Notes under the pieces: model-generated
The model's database searches: none
Seen by the model: the letters and a program-made list of their open reading frames with translations, nothing else
What the model was told of the DNA's origin: nothing
Source of the DNA: Bacteroidota bacterium
Lineage (GTDB): Bacteria > Bacteroidota > Bacteroidia > Sphingobacteriales > Sphingobacteriaceae
Length of the DNA stretch: 64,000 nt
NCBI GenBank assembly: GCA_018266915.1
Contig: JAFDZM010000076.1
Location: 1-64,000 of the forward strand
Reading direction: 5' to 3'
Program-made: the position numbers and the translations under genes
Part shown: one piece after another, positions 37,870-47,232 of the stretch
Layout: each line of letters opens with the position of its first letter
Numbering within the stretch: position 1 is the stretch's first letter

Positions 37870-39318
37870 TTAAATGGATTTGATGATGATATTAAAAACG
37901 TCCTTCAACGCGCGTTTTGCAGCATGATAACCGCACATGCCGTGCACGCCGCCGCCGGGGGGCGTGGATGATGAGCAAATGTATAATCCCTTGGCCGATG
38001 TTCGATAAGGCGACCATCTCAAAGCAGGGCGAGTAAATAATTGTCCCAAATCAAATGCACCGCCATTAATATCACCACCTATGTAATTGGGATTATATTC
38101 TTCTACCTGTGCTGAGTTCATTATATGCTTTGCCAGAATGCGATCTCTGAAGCCCGGTGCAAATCGTTCCACCTGCCGTTCAATGGCTTCAGTCATATCT
38201 ACGGTTGAACCAGCAGGTACATGGCAATAGGCCCACCCTGTATGTTTACCTTCCGGTGCTCGCGAATTATCAAAGAGGCTTTGTTGCGACATTAATACAA
38301 ATGGTTTTTCACTTATCCTCCCATTCCAGGAAGATTTTTCCGAGGATGCTATTTCTGCGAAAGTATTGCCGAGGTGAACAGTACCTGCTTGTCGGCATTG
38401 CTTGTTGGTAAAAGGTATTTGCCCATCTAATGCCCAATCTATCTTGAATATGCCCATTCCATAACGATAGCGCTTCAATTGCCATTTATAGATATTGGAA
38501 AACTTGTGTCCGGCTATCTGCAATAATTGCCGCGGAGTGATGTCAAATAATACAGCATTTGATGAAGGCAGCTGATTTAGCGATGTGATAAAGGTATTGG
38601 TTTCGATCCGCCCCCCCAGAGATACAAAGTATGAAGCAAATGAATTCGCGATCTGCTGTGAGCCTCCTTTTGGCAAGGGCCAGCCCTTCAGATGTGCTGC
38701 AGACATAAGCACCAATGCCGTAGCTGCTGAACTTAAATTGCTAAGCGGTTGCATGCAATGAGCCGCCATTCCTGCAAATAAACCCTTTGCATTTTCAGTC
38801 TTAAAACTACTGGAAACGGATGTGGCTGATCGCAATGCTTTCAAACCAAACCTGGCCATTGCAAAAGGATGCTTAGGAAAATGAAGTGGCCCTAAGGCAT
38901 CGGTAGCTATCAAAGGCCAATCTTTTACAACAGGCTCAATCAGGCTGATATATGCCTTCTGATCTATCCCAAACTGAGATGCAGTTTCTTCTATCGAATG
39001 CTTTAAAATGGCAGCGTTTCCATCATCAAAAGGATGGGCTGCTGCAATATCAGGGTAAATAAATTCCAGGCCATGCCCGGCAAGGGAAAGCGTTTCAAAA
39101 AATGGTGAGGAAACTGCCAGGGGATGAATGGCAGAGCAAATATCATGAAGATAGCCGGGGAGTGTCAACTCTGATGTGCGCATCCCCCCGCCTATCGTTT
39201 CTTTGCCTTCTATCAGTAAAACCGAAAGCCCGTTTTGCTGCATTAATATCGCAGCCGCCAACCCGTTGGGGCCGGAGCCTAGTACTACTGCATCATATTC
39301 GCACTTTTCAGGCTTCAT
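37870..39318 (-). CDS. Phytoene-desaturase-like FAD-dependent oxidoreductase
   Basis: Rossmann FAD-binding start YDAVVLGSGPNGLAAAILMQQ with GKETIGGGMRTSELT, a central AAHCMQPLSN region, and the C-terminal family block GLYICSSSTPPGGGVHGMCG. Resembles the CrtI-like / PYROXD2 class of NAD(P)/FAD oxidoreductases; no other carotenoid gene is nearby, so the substrate is open. Cytosolic (no signal). It lies 15 bp after the NIPSNAP gene in a likely four-gene unit. Confidence 0.85.
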   Translation of the reverse strand: MKPEKCEYDAVVLGSGPNGLAAAILMQQNGLSVLLIEGKETIGGGMRTSELTLPGYLHDICSAIHPLAVSSPFFETLSLAGHGLEFIYPDIAAAHPFDDGNAAILKHSIEETASQFGIDQKAYISLIEPVVKDWPLIATDALGPLHFPKHPFAMARFGLKALRSATSVSSSFKTENAKGLFAGMAAHCMQPLSNLSSAATALVLMSAAHLKGWPLPKGGSQQIANSFASYFVSLGGRIETNTFITSLNQLPSSNAVLFDITPRQLLQIAGHKFSNIYKWQLKRYRYGMGIFKIDWALDGQIPFTNKQCRQAGTVHLGNTFAEIASSEKSSWNGRISEKPFVLMSQQSLFDNSRAPEGKHTGWAYCHVPAGSTVDMTEAIERQVERFAPGFRDRILAKHIMNSAQVEEYNPNYIGGDINGGAFDLGQLFTRPALRWSPYRTSAKGLYICSSSTPPGGGVHGMCGYHAAKRALKDVFNIIIKSI

Positions 39319-39333
39319 TCATAACTGTAAACC

Positions 39334-40110
39334 TTAAAAGTCGGAATAATCTGCCGGGTGCAAAAATATAATGTCGGCCTTTGATACATTGTGTTGATAT
39401 TCTGGCTTTGCCACCAATGTTTTCCACTCCGGATCGTTCGAGAATGTATCCCAATGTTTATCCCTGTCCTCTTTGCTATTAAATGTCGTCATATACATCA
39501 GGTTTGGCTGGTGACTTCCGGCCAATACCTCCGCATAAAACACCGCATTAAATTTAAGCCGGTTGAATAACACGGTTTCACCACCATCATTAAACATCTT
39601 TACCTTGTTGATGTTCAGCTTTTCGGTAGGGCTTTCATAACTGCGCAACTCATAAACACGATCAGCTTTATTAGCAGTCAATTGCGGAACTGTCGCTACA
39701 GGCCATTTTGGAAATGCTTTTAGTACGATGGTTTCTATCCGAGTATAAGGCTGTTCGTTATATGCCGCGTCCATGTAATCTTTACCTGCTTCCAAGTATT
39801 GTTTGTCCTGCATTAGACTTTCTTCTACTTTCTCTATCTGAGGCAGACTATTGAAAGTGATCAAAACATACACCCTTTTATCCGTATCCTGTTCTAATGT
39901 TCTGAAAACACCTACGTTACCCAGTCCCTTACGGTGTAACGCAGGCAGATAGGCATCTTTCAGATATTTATCCAGCTTTTCTTGCTGTGCCTGGGTTTTT
40001 ATATGATAAACTTTCAGTTCATAGTACTGCTGAGATGCAGCATTAGCTTTTAAGGTAAGCCCCTGAACGACAAGAATTACCGCAAGTAATGTTTTGATCA
40101 ATTTATTCAT
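39334..40110 (-). CDS. Exported NIPSNAP-family protein
   Basis: Sec signal (ends LKANA), then two dimeric alpha-beta-barrel-like halves: YYELKVYHIKTQAQQEKLD to YMDAAYNEQPYTRIET, and RVYELRSYESPTEKLNINKV to FNSKEDRDKHWDTFSND. NIPSNAP domains bind or sense small ligands in other systems; in Bacteroidota they commonly sit beside sugar-processing enzymes. 7 bp after the glutaminase-like gene. Confidence 0.88.
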   Translation of the reverse strand: MNKLIKTLLAVILVVQGLTLKANAASQQYYELKVYHIKTQAQQEKLDKYLKDAYLPALHRKGLGNVGVFRTLEQDTDKRVYVLITFNSLPQIEKVEESLMQDKQYLEAGKDYMDAAYNEQPYTRIETIVLKAFPKWPVATVPQLTANKADRVYELRSYESPTEKLNINKVKMFNDGGETVLFNRLKFNAVFYAEVLAGSHQPNLMYMTTFNSKEDRDKHWDTFSNDPEWKTLVAKPEYQHNVSKADIIFLHPADYSDF

Positions 40111-40117
40111 CGGTTTA

Positions 40118-42568
40118 TTATTTTGTTTTGGTCATCCATTTGTTCGCTAAAACTTTCATAAAATATCCGCCAACCACACTCCTTGCCTGGAAACCTACCA
40201 TTTTGCCATCCGTTGTTTCATGCCAGTCGCTCAATGGCACCCTGGTCGGTGTCTCAGTAGCATACTTATAAATCGGATCGGTCAATGCCTTAAAGTCTGC
40301 CGAATTATTAGTCATGGCGGCTGTCCACATAATCCAGTCTGATTTAGTGTAGGTTTTCCTGCTATCCAAAGGTAAACCGAATTTGTTTTGTTTAGTCAGA
40401 TAATAGGTAATCTCTTTGTTATAAACACTCTTAGGAAACAGGTTTAATCCCAAAACTTTATCCCAAACCATGTTATATTTTTGACTCCATGTGTTTTTAT
40501 CACCAAACACTAATGAATAGTGGTCGCCGGCATCATCAATTTTCATCCAGTTTTTGACCATTTCACCGGCAGTTTTGCGGTATTTTTCTGCAATGTCTTT
40601 TTTTCCTAACTGGTCGGCCAAACGGGCATAGCAACCTATCCCTACAATGGCTTTAACAGAAAGGTTGGCATTATGAGCTAAATGTCCGGCAAAATCATCA
40701 GTACACAATTGGTTTTCAGGATCAAAGCCTGCTTTCTCCAGATATTTAACCCAGGTGGTCAGAGTCGCCCAGTGTTTTTTTGCAAAAGCGGGATTATTTT
40801 CGGCCATCACAATAGCTTCGGTCATGATAATCATATTACCTGATTCCTCCACCGGCATACCTTCGCCATAAGTCTGGCCATTGGCTAACGGATAAGTGCC
40901 CAGGTCATGCGCTGCAAAATCATTTTTAAACTTACCGCTCTCGCTGTAATAGAAAATACCGTTCAGCATACCTTCCAAAAATTTCGGAGCATAAGCCAGG
41001 TAAAGCGGTGCTGATGGATAAGTTACGTCAACAGTATTGATCGAGCCGTTACTAAAATTTTCTTTTGATAAGAACAATATCTCGCCCTGCGGACTCTTAA
41101 CCAATGCATGAGCCGCAATACTCTGGCGATAAGCCAACACGCACAATTTCGCATACTTTTCGCCACCTGCCTTTAATGCGTCCTGGTAAATTTTGTTGTT
41201 GAACGCAGCGCATTTCTTCATTACGGCAGTATATTCAGTTGCCGCAGTATTTAATTCCTGATCGATAGTTGCACCGCTGTTTTTCCACCATGGTTTTAGC
41301 TGCGTTCCGAAATATTCTACGGCATATAGGTCATCATATCCAAGCTCTACAAATTTCTCAGCGTATGTTGAGCCTACGTTGCCAAATGACAGGATGGTAT
41401 TTAATGATAACTCACGACCTTTTGCAGCTTCTTTGTTTTTAGACGCTTTTATTAAAAACGGATTGCCTATCTCTTTTTCGCTGCTGATGTATTGCGATAC
41501 ATTAGCAGATTTCGGCACCGCTACATACATGTATCCCCAGTCTATACGCAGGTCATCACCTTTTTTCTTTAGTATAGGTTGCTCAACTGTTCCTGCTTTC
41601 AGGATCGATAGTTTGCTATCATCTGCAGACTCAGCGGCAACTTCCTGGATAGGCTTGTTTACCGCGATCCCGGTAGAAGCGCCAAAGAACACTTTTACAT
41701 TGTGTTGTTTGCCATCATTCGAACGTACTTTATAAGTAATGTAAGATACTGGTCTTTGAAATACAGCAAGATCAGTAAGTATTACCGGCGAAGTGAAGGT
41801 CAGCAACAAATCAGCTTTCCCACATTTAAACTTGTAGTCTGTTTGTGTAGCTGTAACGTTCACGCTGGTTTGAACTGCCTGCTTAATAGTTTCGTCTGAT
41901 TTGGTTTTTTCTTGTTCAGCCAATCCCGCATCAAGGAAGGTATCGCCACCAGTATTTTTACAGTGAATGGCGAGAATGTTTATTCCTTTCTTTAATACAT
42001 TTTTGATAGGGAACATTTCGAAATCGCCATTAGCTCCGGGTCTGTCCAATACTTTTTCGCCATTCAGGAATACTTCTGCATCGTCATCATGACTCAATTT
42101 TAAAAATAGTTTATATACATCAGCATTGCTGATCTCAAAAGTACGACGTATCCAAAGGTCATCTTTCCATACGGTTTTGCCTTTGGGCTTACTGTCTGCA
42201 AATGGTGCAGCGCCGGTTTCCCAGCCTTTGTCGTCAAACTTTTCTGATTGCCAGCCCTCAGCGGGTTGTGTTTCGGTGTATTTGCAATCGTAAGCCTGCT
42301 CATCGGTAGCAGCTAAAATCGTTTTGTACGATTTTGGCTCCTGGCCCATAAAGCGGTATACGTCGCCATCCACTTTTATCAATCCTATCATTGATTGGTC
42401 TTTGCCGGTCCAGTGTTTAGTAGGCGATTCATTCAACTGATCGGTAAACGACCAGATGCTGAAATACGTGTTGTGAGTAATTAACGGATAAGCCGGAGCC
42501 TTCTGCATTTGTGCAAACACCGAAGTGCATAGCATGGCCAATGCAGGTAATAAAAAAACTTTTTTCAT
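40118..42568 (-). CDS. Exported glutaminase-A-like protein (DUF4965/DUF1793 type) with jelly-roll insert
   Basis: 816 residues with Sec signal (ends TSVFAQ). An N-terminal family segment (AYPLITHNTYFSIWSFTDQL) is interrupted by a galactose-binding-like fold at about 95-215 (DLWIRRTFEI, HDDDAEVFLNGEKV, NILAIHCKNTGGDTFLDAG). The remainder matches the fungal-type glutaminase/DUF4965-DUF1793 family: YAVEYFGTQLKPWW, APLYLAYAPKFLEGMLNG, DLGTYPLANGQTYGEGMPVE, NLSVKAIVGIGCYA and SDWHETTDGKMVGFQARSVV. The (alpha/alpha)6 toroid resembles glycosidase folds, and the true substrate in Bacteroidota may be a glycan rather than glutamine. First gene of its unit. Confidence 0.85.
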   Translation of the reverse strand: MKKVFLLPALAMLCTSVFAQMQKAPAYPLITHNTYFSIWSFTDQLNESPTKHWTGKDQSMIGLIKVDGDVYRFMGQEPKSYKTILAATDEQAYDCKYTETQPAEGWQSEKFDDKGWETGAAPFADSKPKGKTVWKDDLWIRRTFEISNADVYKLFLKLSHDDDAEVFLNGEKVLDRPGANGDFEMFPIKNVLKKGINILAIHCKNTGGDTFLDAGLAEQEKTKSDETIKQAVQTSVNVTATQTDYKFKCGKADLLLTFTSPVILTDLAVFQRPVSYITYKVRSNDGKQHNVKVFFGASTGIAVNKPIQEVAAESADDSKLSILKAGTVEQPILKKKGDDLRIDWGYMYVAVPKSANVSQYISSEKEIGNPFLIKASKNKEAAKGRELSLNTILSFGNVGSTYAEKFVELGYDDLYAVEYFGTQLKPWWKNSGATIDQELNTAATEYTAVMKKCAAFNNKIYQDALKAGGEKYAKLCVLAYRQSIAAHALVKSPQGEILFLSKENFSNGSINTVDVTYPSAPLYLAYAPKFLEGMLNGIFYYSESGKFKNDFAAHDLGTYPLANGQTYGEGMPVEESGNMIIMTEAIVMAENNPAFAKKHWATLTTWVKYLEKAGFDPENQLCTDDFAGHLAHNANLSVKAIVGIGCYARLADQLGKKDIAEKYRKTAGEMVKNWMKIDDAGDHYSLVFGDKNTWSQKYNMVWDKVLGLNLFPKSVYNKEITYYLTKQNKFGLPLDSRKTYTKSDWIMWTAAMTNNSADFKALTDPIYKYATETPTRVPLSDWHETTDGKMVGFQARSVVGGYFMKVLANKWMTKTK

Positions 42569-42601
42569 AGTTATCAGAAGTATTCTTTAGGTTATGCAAC
42601 G

Positions 42602-42609
42602 CAAATATA
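42602..42609 (-). promoter_or_regulatory. Candidate -7 box for glutaminase-NIPSNAP-flavoprotein-VIT unit
   Basis: TATATTTG on the minus strand fits TAnnTTTG, about 34 bp before the ATG at 42568 and beyond the terminator of the preceding operon. No convincing -33 element. Confidence 0.35.
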
Positions 42610-42682
42610 ATTTAAAAAACTGTTAAGTAAACGGTTATTAAGCATAGCTACCTAATCAACTTAAAGTCAGCCATATATTTAA

Positions 42683-42713
42683 CAAAAAAAGGCCACCATA
42701 CAAGGCAGCCTTT
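42683..42713 (-). terminator. Terminator closing the sugar-oxidation operon
   Basis: On the minus strand a 10-bp stem AAAGGCTGCC/GGTGGCCTTT (two wobble pairs, loop TTGTAT; 42713-42688) is followed by seven T. It begins 22 bp after the DUF1080 stop and separates that operon from the glutaminase unit. Confidence 0.85.
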
Positions 42714-42735
42714 CTATTTAGTTTAGTTTTGTGAA

Positions 42736-43506
42736 TTATAATTCGCGCACCCAAATATTGCGGTAGCTTAATGGCTCACTCTTATCGCCATGCGCCTGCA
42801 ATTTGATAGGACAAGCGCCATGCGCTTTACCAGCATAATCAGGTTTGCCGATATACAAGGTTGGACCTTTTAACTCAAAATTGTTTTCAACCAGTACACC
42901 GTTAAAAAATACAGTGGCATGGGCAGGCGACTTTAAAGAACCATCTGCATTAAACTCAGGAGCGTTCCAGATCACATCATAAGTTTGCCATTCACCGGGT
43001 TTGCGTCCAGGGTTTGCCAGAGGAATAGCTTGCTTGTATAAGCTGCCTGCCATACCGTTCACGTAGGTTTTGTTGTTGTATGAATCCAATACCTGCAATT
43101 CATAACCGGCATCGCCTTTGCCTATTGAGGCCAGGAATATACCGCTATTACCTCTTGCCTGACCGCTGCCTGTAATATTTGCTGGCACACGCCATTCAAT
43201 ATGCAACTGGTAGCTTTTAAATTTACGTTTGGTTTCAATGTTACCATACTTTTTATTTACGGTGATAATACCGTCAGCAACATCCCATTTTGCGGGAGAG
43301 CCATCTGAGTTCTGAACCCATTCGTCCAGGTTCTTGCCGTCAAACAGAATGATTGCATCCGAAGGTGCATCTCTGAACGTAGCACCCGGAGTTACAACCT
43401 TAGGAATTGGTTCCCATATTTCTGTTTCCTCAGGTTTTGTTTGCGCAAATGCCATAACTGTACCTGTTGCTAACAATGCGGTTAATATGATCGTTTTTTT
43501 CATCAT
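42736..43506 (-). CDS. DUF1080 (3-keto-disaccharide hydrolase family) exported protein
   Basis: Sec signal (ends VMAFAQ), then a concanavalin-type beta-sandwich: AIILFDGKNLDEWVQ, YQLHIEWRVPANITGSGQARG, NSGIFLASIGKGDAGYELQVL, GEWQTYDVIWNAPEF and a final PLSYRNIWVREL. The Pfam family (PF06439) is named 3-keto-disaccharide hydrolase, and members act in C3-oxidative glycan breakdown in Bacteroidota. It would cleave or hydrate a sugar first oxidised by the Gfo/Idh or GMC enzymes of this locus. Last gene of the operon, 27 bp after a TIM-barrel gene. Confidence 0.9.
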   Translation of the reverse strand: MMKKTIILTALLATGTVMAFAQTKPEETEIWEPIPKVVTPGATFRDAPSDAIILFDGKNLDEWVQNSDGSPAKWDVADGIITVNKKYGNIETKRKFKSYQLHIEWRVPANITGSGQARGNSGIFLASIGKGDAGYELQVLDSYNNKTYVNGMAGSLYKQAIPLANPGRKPGEWQTYDVIWNAPEFNADGSLKSPAHATVFFNGVLVENNFELKGPTLYIGKPDYAGKAHGACPIKLQAHGDKSEPLSYRNIWVREL

Positions 43507-43533
43507 TAATTAGTTTGGTTTGAACAATTGGTA

Positions 43534-44412
43534 TTATATGTTTAAAGTATTCTTCATATAGTTGCAGCTTTCGGTGATGCTCACAAACGGGTCGATATTA
43601 GTGAAGTTTTCCTGCTCCATCATAAAGTGTTTCACACCCGCAGCTTTTGCTTTCGGGATGATCGCTTTAAAATCGATGCTGCCTTTTCCTACTTCTGTAT
43701 TCAGATCAGTTTTAACTTTATCCCTGTCTTTCACGTGGGCAAAAGCAAATCTTCCCTTATGTTTATCCAATATTTCAATAGGATTTTGTCCTGCACGAAC
43801 TACCCAGAAAATATCCATTTCCATGTGCACCAGTTTAGGATCGGTTTCTTTCAGGATGGTATCATAAAAAGTAGCGCCGCCACCCAGTGGTTTCCATTCA
43901 AAATTGTGGTTATGATAGCCCAATTTTAGGTTTGCAGTCTTCAGCAAGTCAGCAGCCTTATTCATTTTTTCAGCTACGGCTTTACATTCATCAACCGTCT
44001 TAATGAATTCACCATTCAATGAAGGTATAATGATAAAGCTTTGACCGATGGTGTTAGCCACTTCCATATAGCGTTTCAGGTCCTCAGTATCGCCTTTTCC
44101 AAAGAATGAGTCGATACCATAGTGTCCGCTTGGCGAACTCAGGCCATTATCTTTCAAAAGCTTGGCAAAATCTTTCGATTGCAACCCCCAGTAACCTGTT
44201 TTTGCATCGTAACCAAAGGTCTCAACTTCTTTATACCCTGCTTTGGATACTTTGCCTATTACGCCTTTTACATCTTTCGGTAACTGATCGCGTAATGAAT
44301 ATAACTGGATACCTGGTCTATGTACAGAAACTGCCTTCAGTAACGAAGGAGCAACCAATGCGCCCGCAGTCGCTAAACCGGCCTGGGCCAAAAATTTTCT
44401 TCTGGTAGTCAT
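43534..44412 (-). CDS. Tat-exported sugar isomerase/epimerase-like TIM-barrel protein (1)
   Basis: Twin-arginine signal TTRRKFLAQAG, then a xylose-isomerase-like TIM barrel (AP-endonuclease-2 family): PGIQLYSLRDQLPKDVKGVI, LGYHNHNFEWKPLG, MEMDIFWVVRAG, FAHVKDRD and FMMEQENFTN supply the usual metal-binding Glu/His/Asp residues. In the C3-oxidative pathway of gut Bacteroides, related barrels act as 3-keto-glycoside lyases. Shares most features with the paralogue at 57517-58440. Confidence 0.88.
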   Translation of the reverse strand: MTTRRKFLAQAGLATAGALVAPSLLKAVSVHRPGIQLYSLRDQLPKDVKGVIGKVSKAGYKEVETFGYDAKTGYWGLQSKDFAKLLKDNGLSSPSGHYGIDSFFGKGDTEDLKRYMEVANTIGQSFIIIPSLNGEFIKTVDECKAVAEKMNKAADLLKTANLKLGYHNHNFEWKPLGGGATFYDTILKETDPKLVHMEMDIFWVVRAGQNPIEILDKHKGRFAFAHVKDRDKVKTDLNTEVGKGSIDFKAIIPKAKAAGVKHFMMEQENFTNIDPFVSITESCNYMKNTLNI

Positions 44413-44430
44413 TATTTATAGTTTTTAGAT

Positions 44431-44463
44431 AAGCCCCTCTAAATCCCCCCAAAGGGGCGACTT
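44431..44463. repeat. Palindromic intergenic repeat, variant of CCTCTCC family
   Basis: AAGCCCCTCTAAATCCCCCC followed by AAAGGGGCGACTTT, in the 54-bp spacer between two TIM-barrel genes. Same layout as the copies at 26225, 49556 and 55009, with C-runs in place of CCTCTCC. Confidence 0.6.
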
Positions 44464-44466
44464 TGT

Positions 44467-45357
44467 TTAAACATCGCATATTTGGATCGCCTTACGAAGC
44501 GAAGCAATTTTATCTTTTTCTTTCGGCACAAACTCCTGTCCTACGTAGCCTTTAAAGCCTGTTGCCACAATCGCCTTCATTACTGCCGGATAGTACAACT
44601 CCTGCGTGTCATCAATCTCATGACGGCCAGGTATGCCCCCGGTGTGAAAATGCGCTATATAATGGTGATAGTCAGTAATATTCCTGATGATATCACCTTC
44701 CATTATCTGCATATGATAAATATCAAAAAGGAGCTTAAAATTTTCAGAATTAATGCGTTTTGCCAACTCTACTCCCCACTCAACTCGGTCACATTGATAA
44801 TCTTTATGATCGATCTTGCTATTGAGCAGTTCCATACATAAAACCACCTTATGTTTTTCGGCTAAAGCAACTAATGGCTTAAGTCCTTCAACACAGTTTT
44901 TCCAACCTTCTTCATCACTCTTACCACGACGACTACCGCTAAAGCAGATCAGGTTGGTATAACCATTCTTTTCAACCAGCGGGATCATTTCGGTATAGTT
45001 CTTTTGAAGTGTAGCGTGGAATTGTTTATCGCCAAAACCATCAGTTAGGTTAATCTCTGCACCATTGCACATGGGTGAATACATGCCATGTTTTTGGAGC
45101 GTAGGCCAGTCTTTGGGCCCGCAAAGGTCGACGCCTTTGATGCCAATGCTTTTAGACACTTCACACAATTGGTCAAGTGTCAGTTCGCTATAGCACCAGG
45201 GGCTAACCGAGTGGTTGATATTTCCTTTCAATGGTAAAAGTTCTTGTTCGTTTTCGGAAGGTGAAGTGAACGATGAGATCATTCCGGATGCGGTTATTGC
45301 GGCCGTACCTGCAATCATGTTCTTAATTGCCGACCGGCGGTTTTGTTGATTACTCAT
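44467..45357 (-). CDS. Exported hydroxypyruvate-isomerase-like TIM-barrel protein (2)
   Basis: Tat-like N-terminus NRRSAIKNMIAGTAAITASG. The barrel has the hydroxypyruvate isomerase (Hyi) layout: INHSVSPWCYSELTLDQLCE, LICFSGSRRG, VVLCMELLNSKIDHKDYQCD, KLLFDIYHMQIMEGD, HFHTGGIPGRHEI and YVGQEFVPK. True Hyi is cytosolic, so an exported form in an oxidised-sugar locus probably handles a keto sugar or aldonic product. 54 bp before the next TIM-barrel gene. Confidence 0.87.
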   Translation of the reverse strand: MSNQQNRRSAIKNMIAGTAAITASGMISSFTSPSENEQELLPLKGNINHSVSPWCYSELTLDQLCEVSKSIGIKGVDLCGPKDWPTLQKHGMYSPMCNGAEINLTDGFGDKQFHATLQKNYTEMIPLVEKNGYTNLICFSGSRRGKSDEEGWKNCVEGLKPLVALAEKHKVVLCMELLNSKIDHKDYQCDRVEWGVELAKRINSENFKLLFDIYHMQIMEGDIIRNITDYHHYIAHFHTGGIPGRHEIDDTQELYYPAVMKAIVATGFKGYVGQEFVPKEKDKIASLRKAIQICDV

Positions 45358-45364
45358 TCTTATT

Positions 45365-45454
45365 AATTTGAAAATTTGAAGATGTGCTGATTTGAAGATG
45401 ATTAAAACTTAACTCAAGAATTTTCAAATCTTCAAATCGCCACATTGTCAAATC
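45365..45454. repeat. TTTGAA-word inverted repeat upstream of TIM-barrel gene 2
   Basis: Left arm (45365-45400) is built of ATTTGAA/GATTTGAAGATG words and the right arm (45418-45454) is its approximate reverse complement, with two short internal units each. It fills the spacer between the permease and isomerase genes. Confidence 0.55.
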
Positions 45455-45456
45455 AT

Positions 45457-46707
45457 TTATATTTCTGTACTTGGGGATGGCTCCTCAATATCCAAACCTG
45501 GTTGCGTTTCTGTTTTATTCTTATCTGTAAAAAACAACATAAATAGCACCAATACTGCCAAAGCAATTCCACAAGGCACTAACCAGATAGATTGCCAGTT
45601 ATGCGAAGTTGAAGAAGTTTGAAAATGCCCAACTACCGATCCTGCGATAGAAAAGCCTATCAGCATTCCTACACCATAGGTAGCTAAGGTGATAAATCCT
45701 TGTGCGGCACTTTTAAAGCGGTCGCCTGCCAGTCTATCTGTATAGATATATCCGGTGACAAAGAAGAAGTCATAACAAATGCCATGTAGCACTATCCCGG
45801 CGATCAACATCCAGTAATTTGCACCAACATCCCCATAAGCAAAGCATAAGTAACGCAGCGCCCATGCTAACATACCCAGACCCAGCATTTTCTTTACCCC
45901 AAGTCGCACAAAGAAGACTGGCATCAGCGCCATAAACAACAATTCTGAACCTTGTCCTAAAGTTTGAATCCCGGCCGCTGACTTCATTCCCACTTCATTT
46001 AAAAAAGGATTGGTGAAATTGTAATAAAATGCCAGCGGGATACAAATTGCTATTGAAGCTAAGAAGAACACCAGGTAAGATTTATTCTTTAATAAGCCAA
46101 TTGAATCGAGCCCGATAATATCGCCAAACGATGTCTTCTGACCCTTTTTAGCAGGGGGTGTATCAGGCAGAGTAAAGCTTAATAAACCTAATACCAATGA
46201 AGCTAACGAGGCCATTAAAAATGTTGACGCTAACATTCCTTTTTGCTCCCATTGTAGCCACCCGATAACCAACCCGGCAACAATCCATCCAAATGTCCCG
46301 AAAATACGGATCGGCGGAAATTCTTTAGTCGTATCCTTCATTTGTTTAAAGGAAACTGAATTGACCAATGCCAGTGTTGGCATGTAAATGATCATGTAGG
46401 CTAATATCCCCGGATAAAAACCGGCAAAATCAGGCGCTTTATATTCATAGTACATCAATGCTGCACCAAGCAAGTGCAAAACGCCCAGGATTTTTTGCGC
46501 AGAAAAATACTTATCGGCAATAAGACCGATAATGAAAGGTGCTATGATAGCCCCAAATGACTGTGTCGCATAAGCTGTTGCACTTTGAACATCAGTTGAA
46601 TGAAGCCCCTTTGTAAGGTATGTGCCCATTGTAACAAACCATGCTCCCCAGACAAAAAATTCGAGGAACATCATAGTGGACAATTTAACCCGGATACCTG
46701 TGGTCAT
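45457..46707 (-). CDS. Nucleoside-permease-type MFS transporter (NupG/XapB family)
   Basis: Twelve predicted membrane helices. Family marks are the N-terminal MMFLEFFVWGAWFVTMGTYL, FIIGLIADKYFSAQKILG, PPIRIFGTFGWIVAGL, and LHGICYDFFFVTGYIYTD. The NupG-type fold moves nucleosides with protons, but homologues within Bacteroidota sugar loci may take up sugar derivatives. Lies between the cytochrome gene (32 bp) and isomerase 2. Confidence 0.88.
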   Translation of the reverse strand: MTTGIRVKLSTMMFLEFFVWGAWFVTMGTYLTKGLHSTDVQSATAYATQSFGAIIAPFIIGLIADKYFSAQKILGVLHLLGAALMYYEYKAPDFAGFYPGILAYMIIYMPTLALVNSVSFKQMKDTTKEFPPIRIFGTFGWIVAGLVIGWLQWEQKGMLASTFLMASLASLVLGLLSFTLPDTPPAKKGQKTSFGDIIGLDSIGLLKNKSYLVFFLASIAICIPLAFYYNFTNPFLNEVGMKSAAGIQTLGQGSELLFMALMPVFFVRLGVKKMLGLGMLAWALRYLCFAYGDVGANYWMLIAGIVLHGICYDFFFVTGYIYTDRLAGDRFKSAAQGFITLATYGVGMLIGFSIAGSVVGHFQTSSTSHNWQSIWLVPCGIALAVLVLFMLFFTDKNKTETQPGLDIEEPSPSTEI

Positions 46708-46739
46708 GGCTTGTTAGTTTAGATAAAAAATAGCTATCC

Positions 46740-47177
46740 TTATTTTTTCAAGGATAAAATATAATTAACCATTGATTTGGCATCGTCCATAGAAATGGTT
46801 GGGTGCGGGCTCATCGGAACAGTACCCCAGTGGCCGCTGCCGCCTTTGATAACTTTATTAGCCAAGCTGTCTACATCAGATGAGCTGTACTTTTTAGCCA
46901 CATCGACAAATGCAGGGCCTATCAGTTTTTCCTGTTCTTTATGGCAGGTTCCGCAATCTGATTTAGCGATCAGCTGCGCCCCTGCTGCCGAAGGAGTACC
47001 ACCGGCTTTTTCAGTACCGTTATGGCTTGCCGCAGTATCCTGAGCTGCGTCAGAATTGGATGCCGTAGCGGTTTTGTTGGCAGCTGATGTGCTGTCTGCC
47101 GATCCGCTGTTTGATTTGTTGCCACCGCAAGCTGCAAGTGCAAGGCTTAAGCCCAGAACGATGAATGTTTTTTTCAT
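46740..47177 (-). CDS. Monohaem c-type cytochrome lipoprotein
   Basis: Lipobox LAAC (Cys17), a Ser/Thr/Ala/Asn-rich tether of about 50 residues, then a class I cytochrome c domain with CGTCH (residues 75-79) and a probable axial Met in GTVPMSPHP. The tail VNYILSLKK is typical. It can carry electrons in the periplasm. Placement among GMC dehydrogenases and Gdh3 subunits suggests it is their electron acceptor, taking the place of the cytochrome subunit of gluconate 2-dehydrogenase-type complexes. Confidence 0.92.
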   Translation of the reverse strand: MKKTFIVLGLSLALAACGGNKSNSGSADSTSAANKTATASNSDAAQDTAASHNGTEKAGGTPSAAGAQLIAKSDCGTCHKEQEKLIGPAFVDVAKKYSSSDVDSLANKVIKGGSGHWGTVPMSPHPTISMDDAKSMVNYILSLKK

Positions 47178-47232
47178 TTTAGATTGTAATTATAGCTTGA
47201 TTAAATTTAATTAAGCGCAATTTATAAATTTT

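Noticed and set aside
37870..39318. Carotenoid biosynthesis cluster
   Set aside because: Only one CrtI-like oxidoreductase is present, with no phytoene synthase, cyclase or ketolase beside it.
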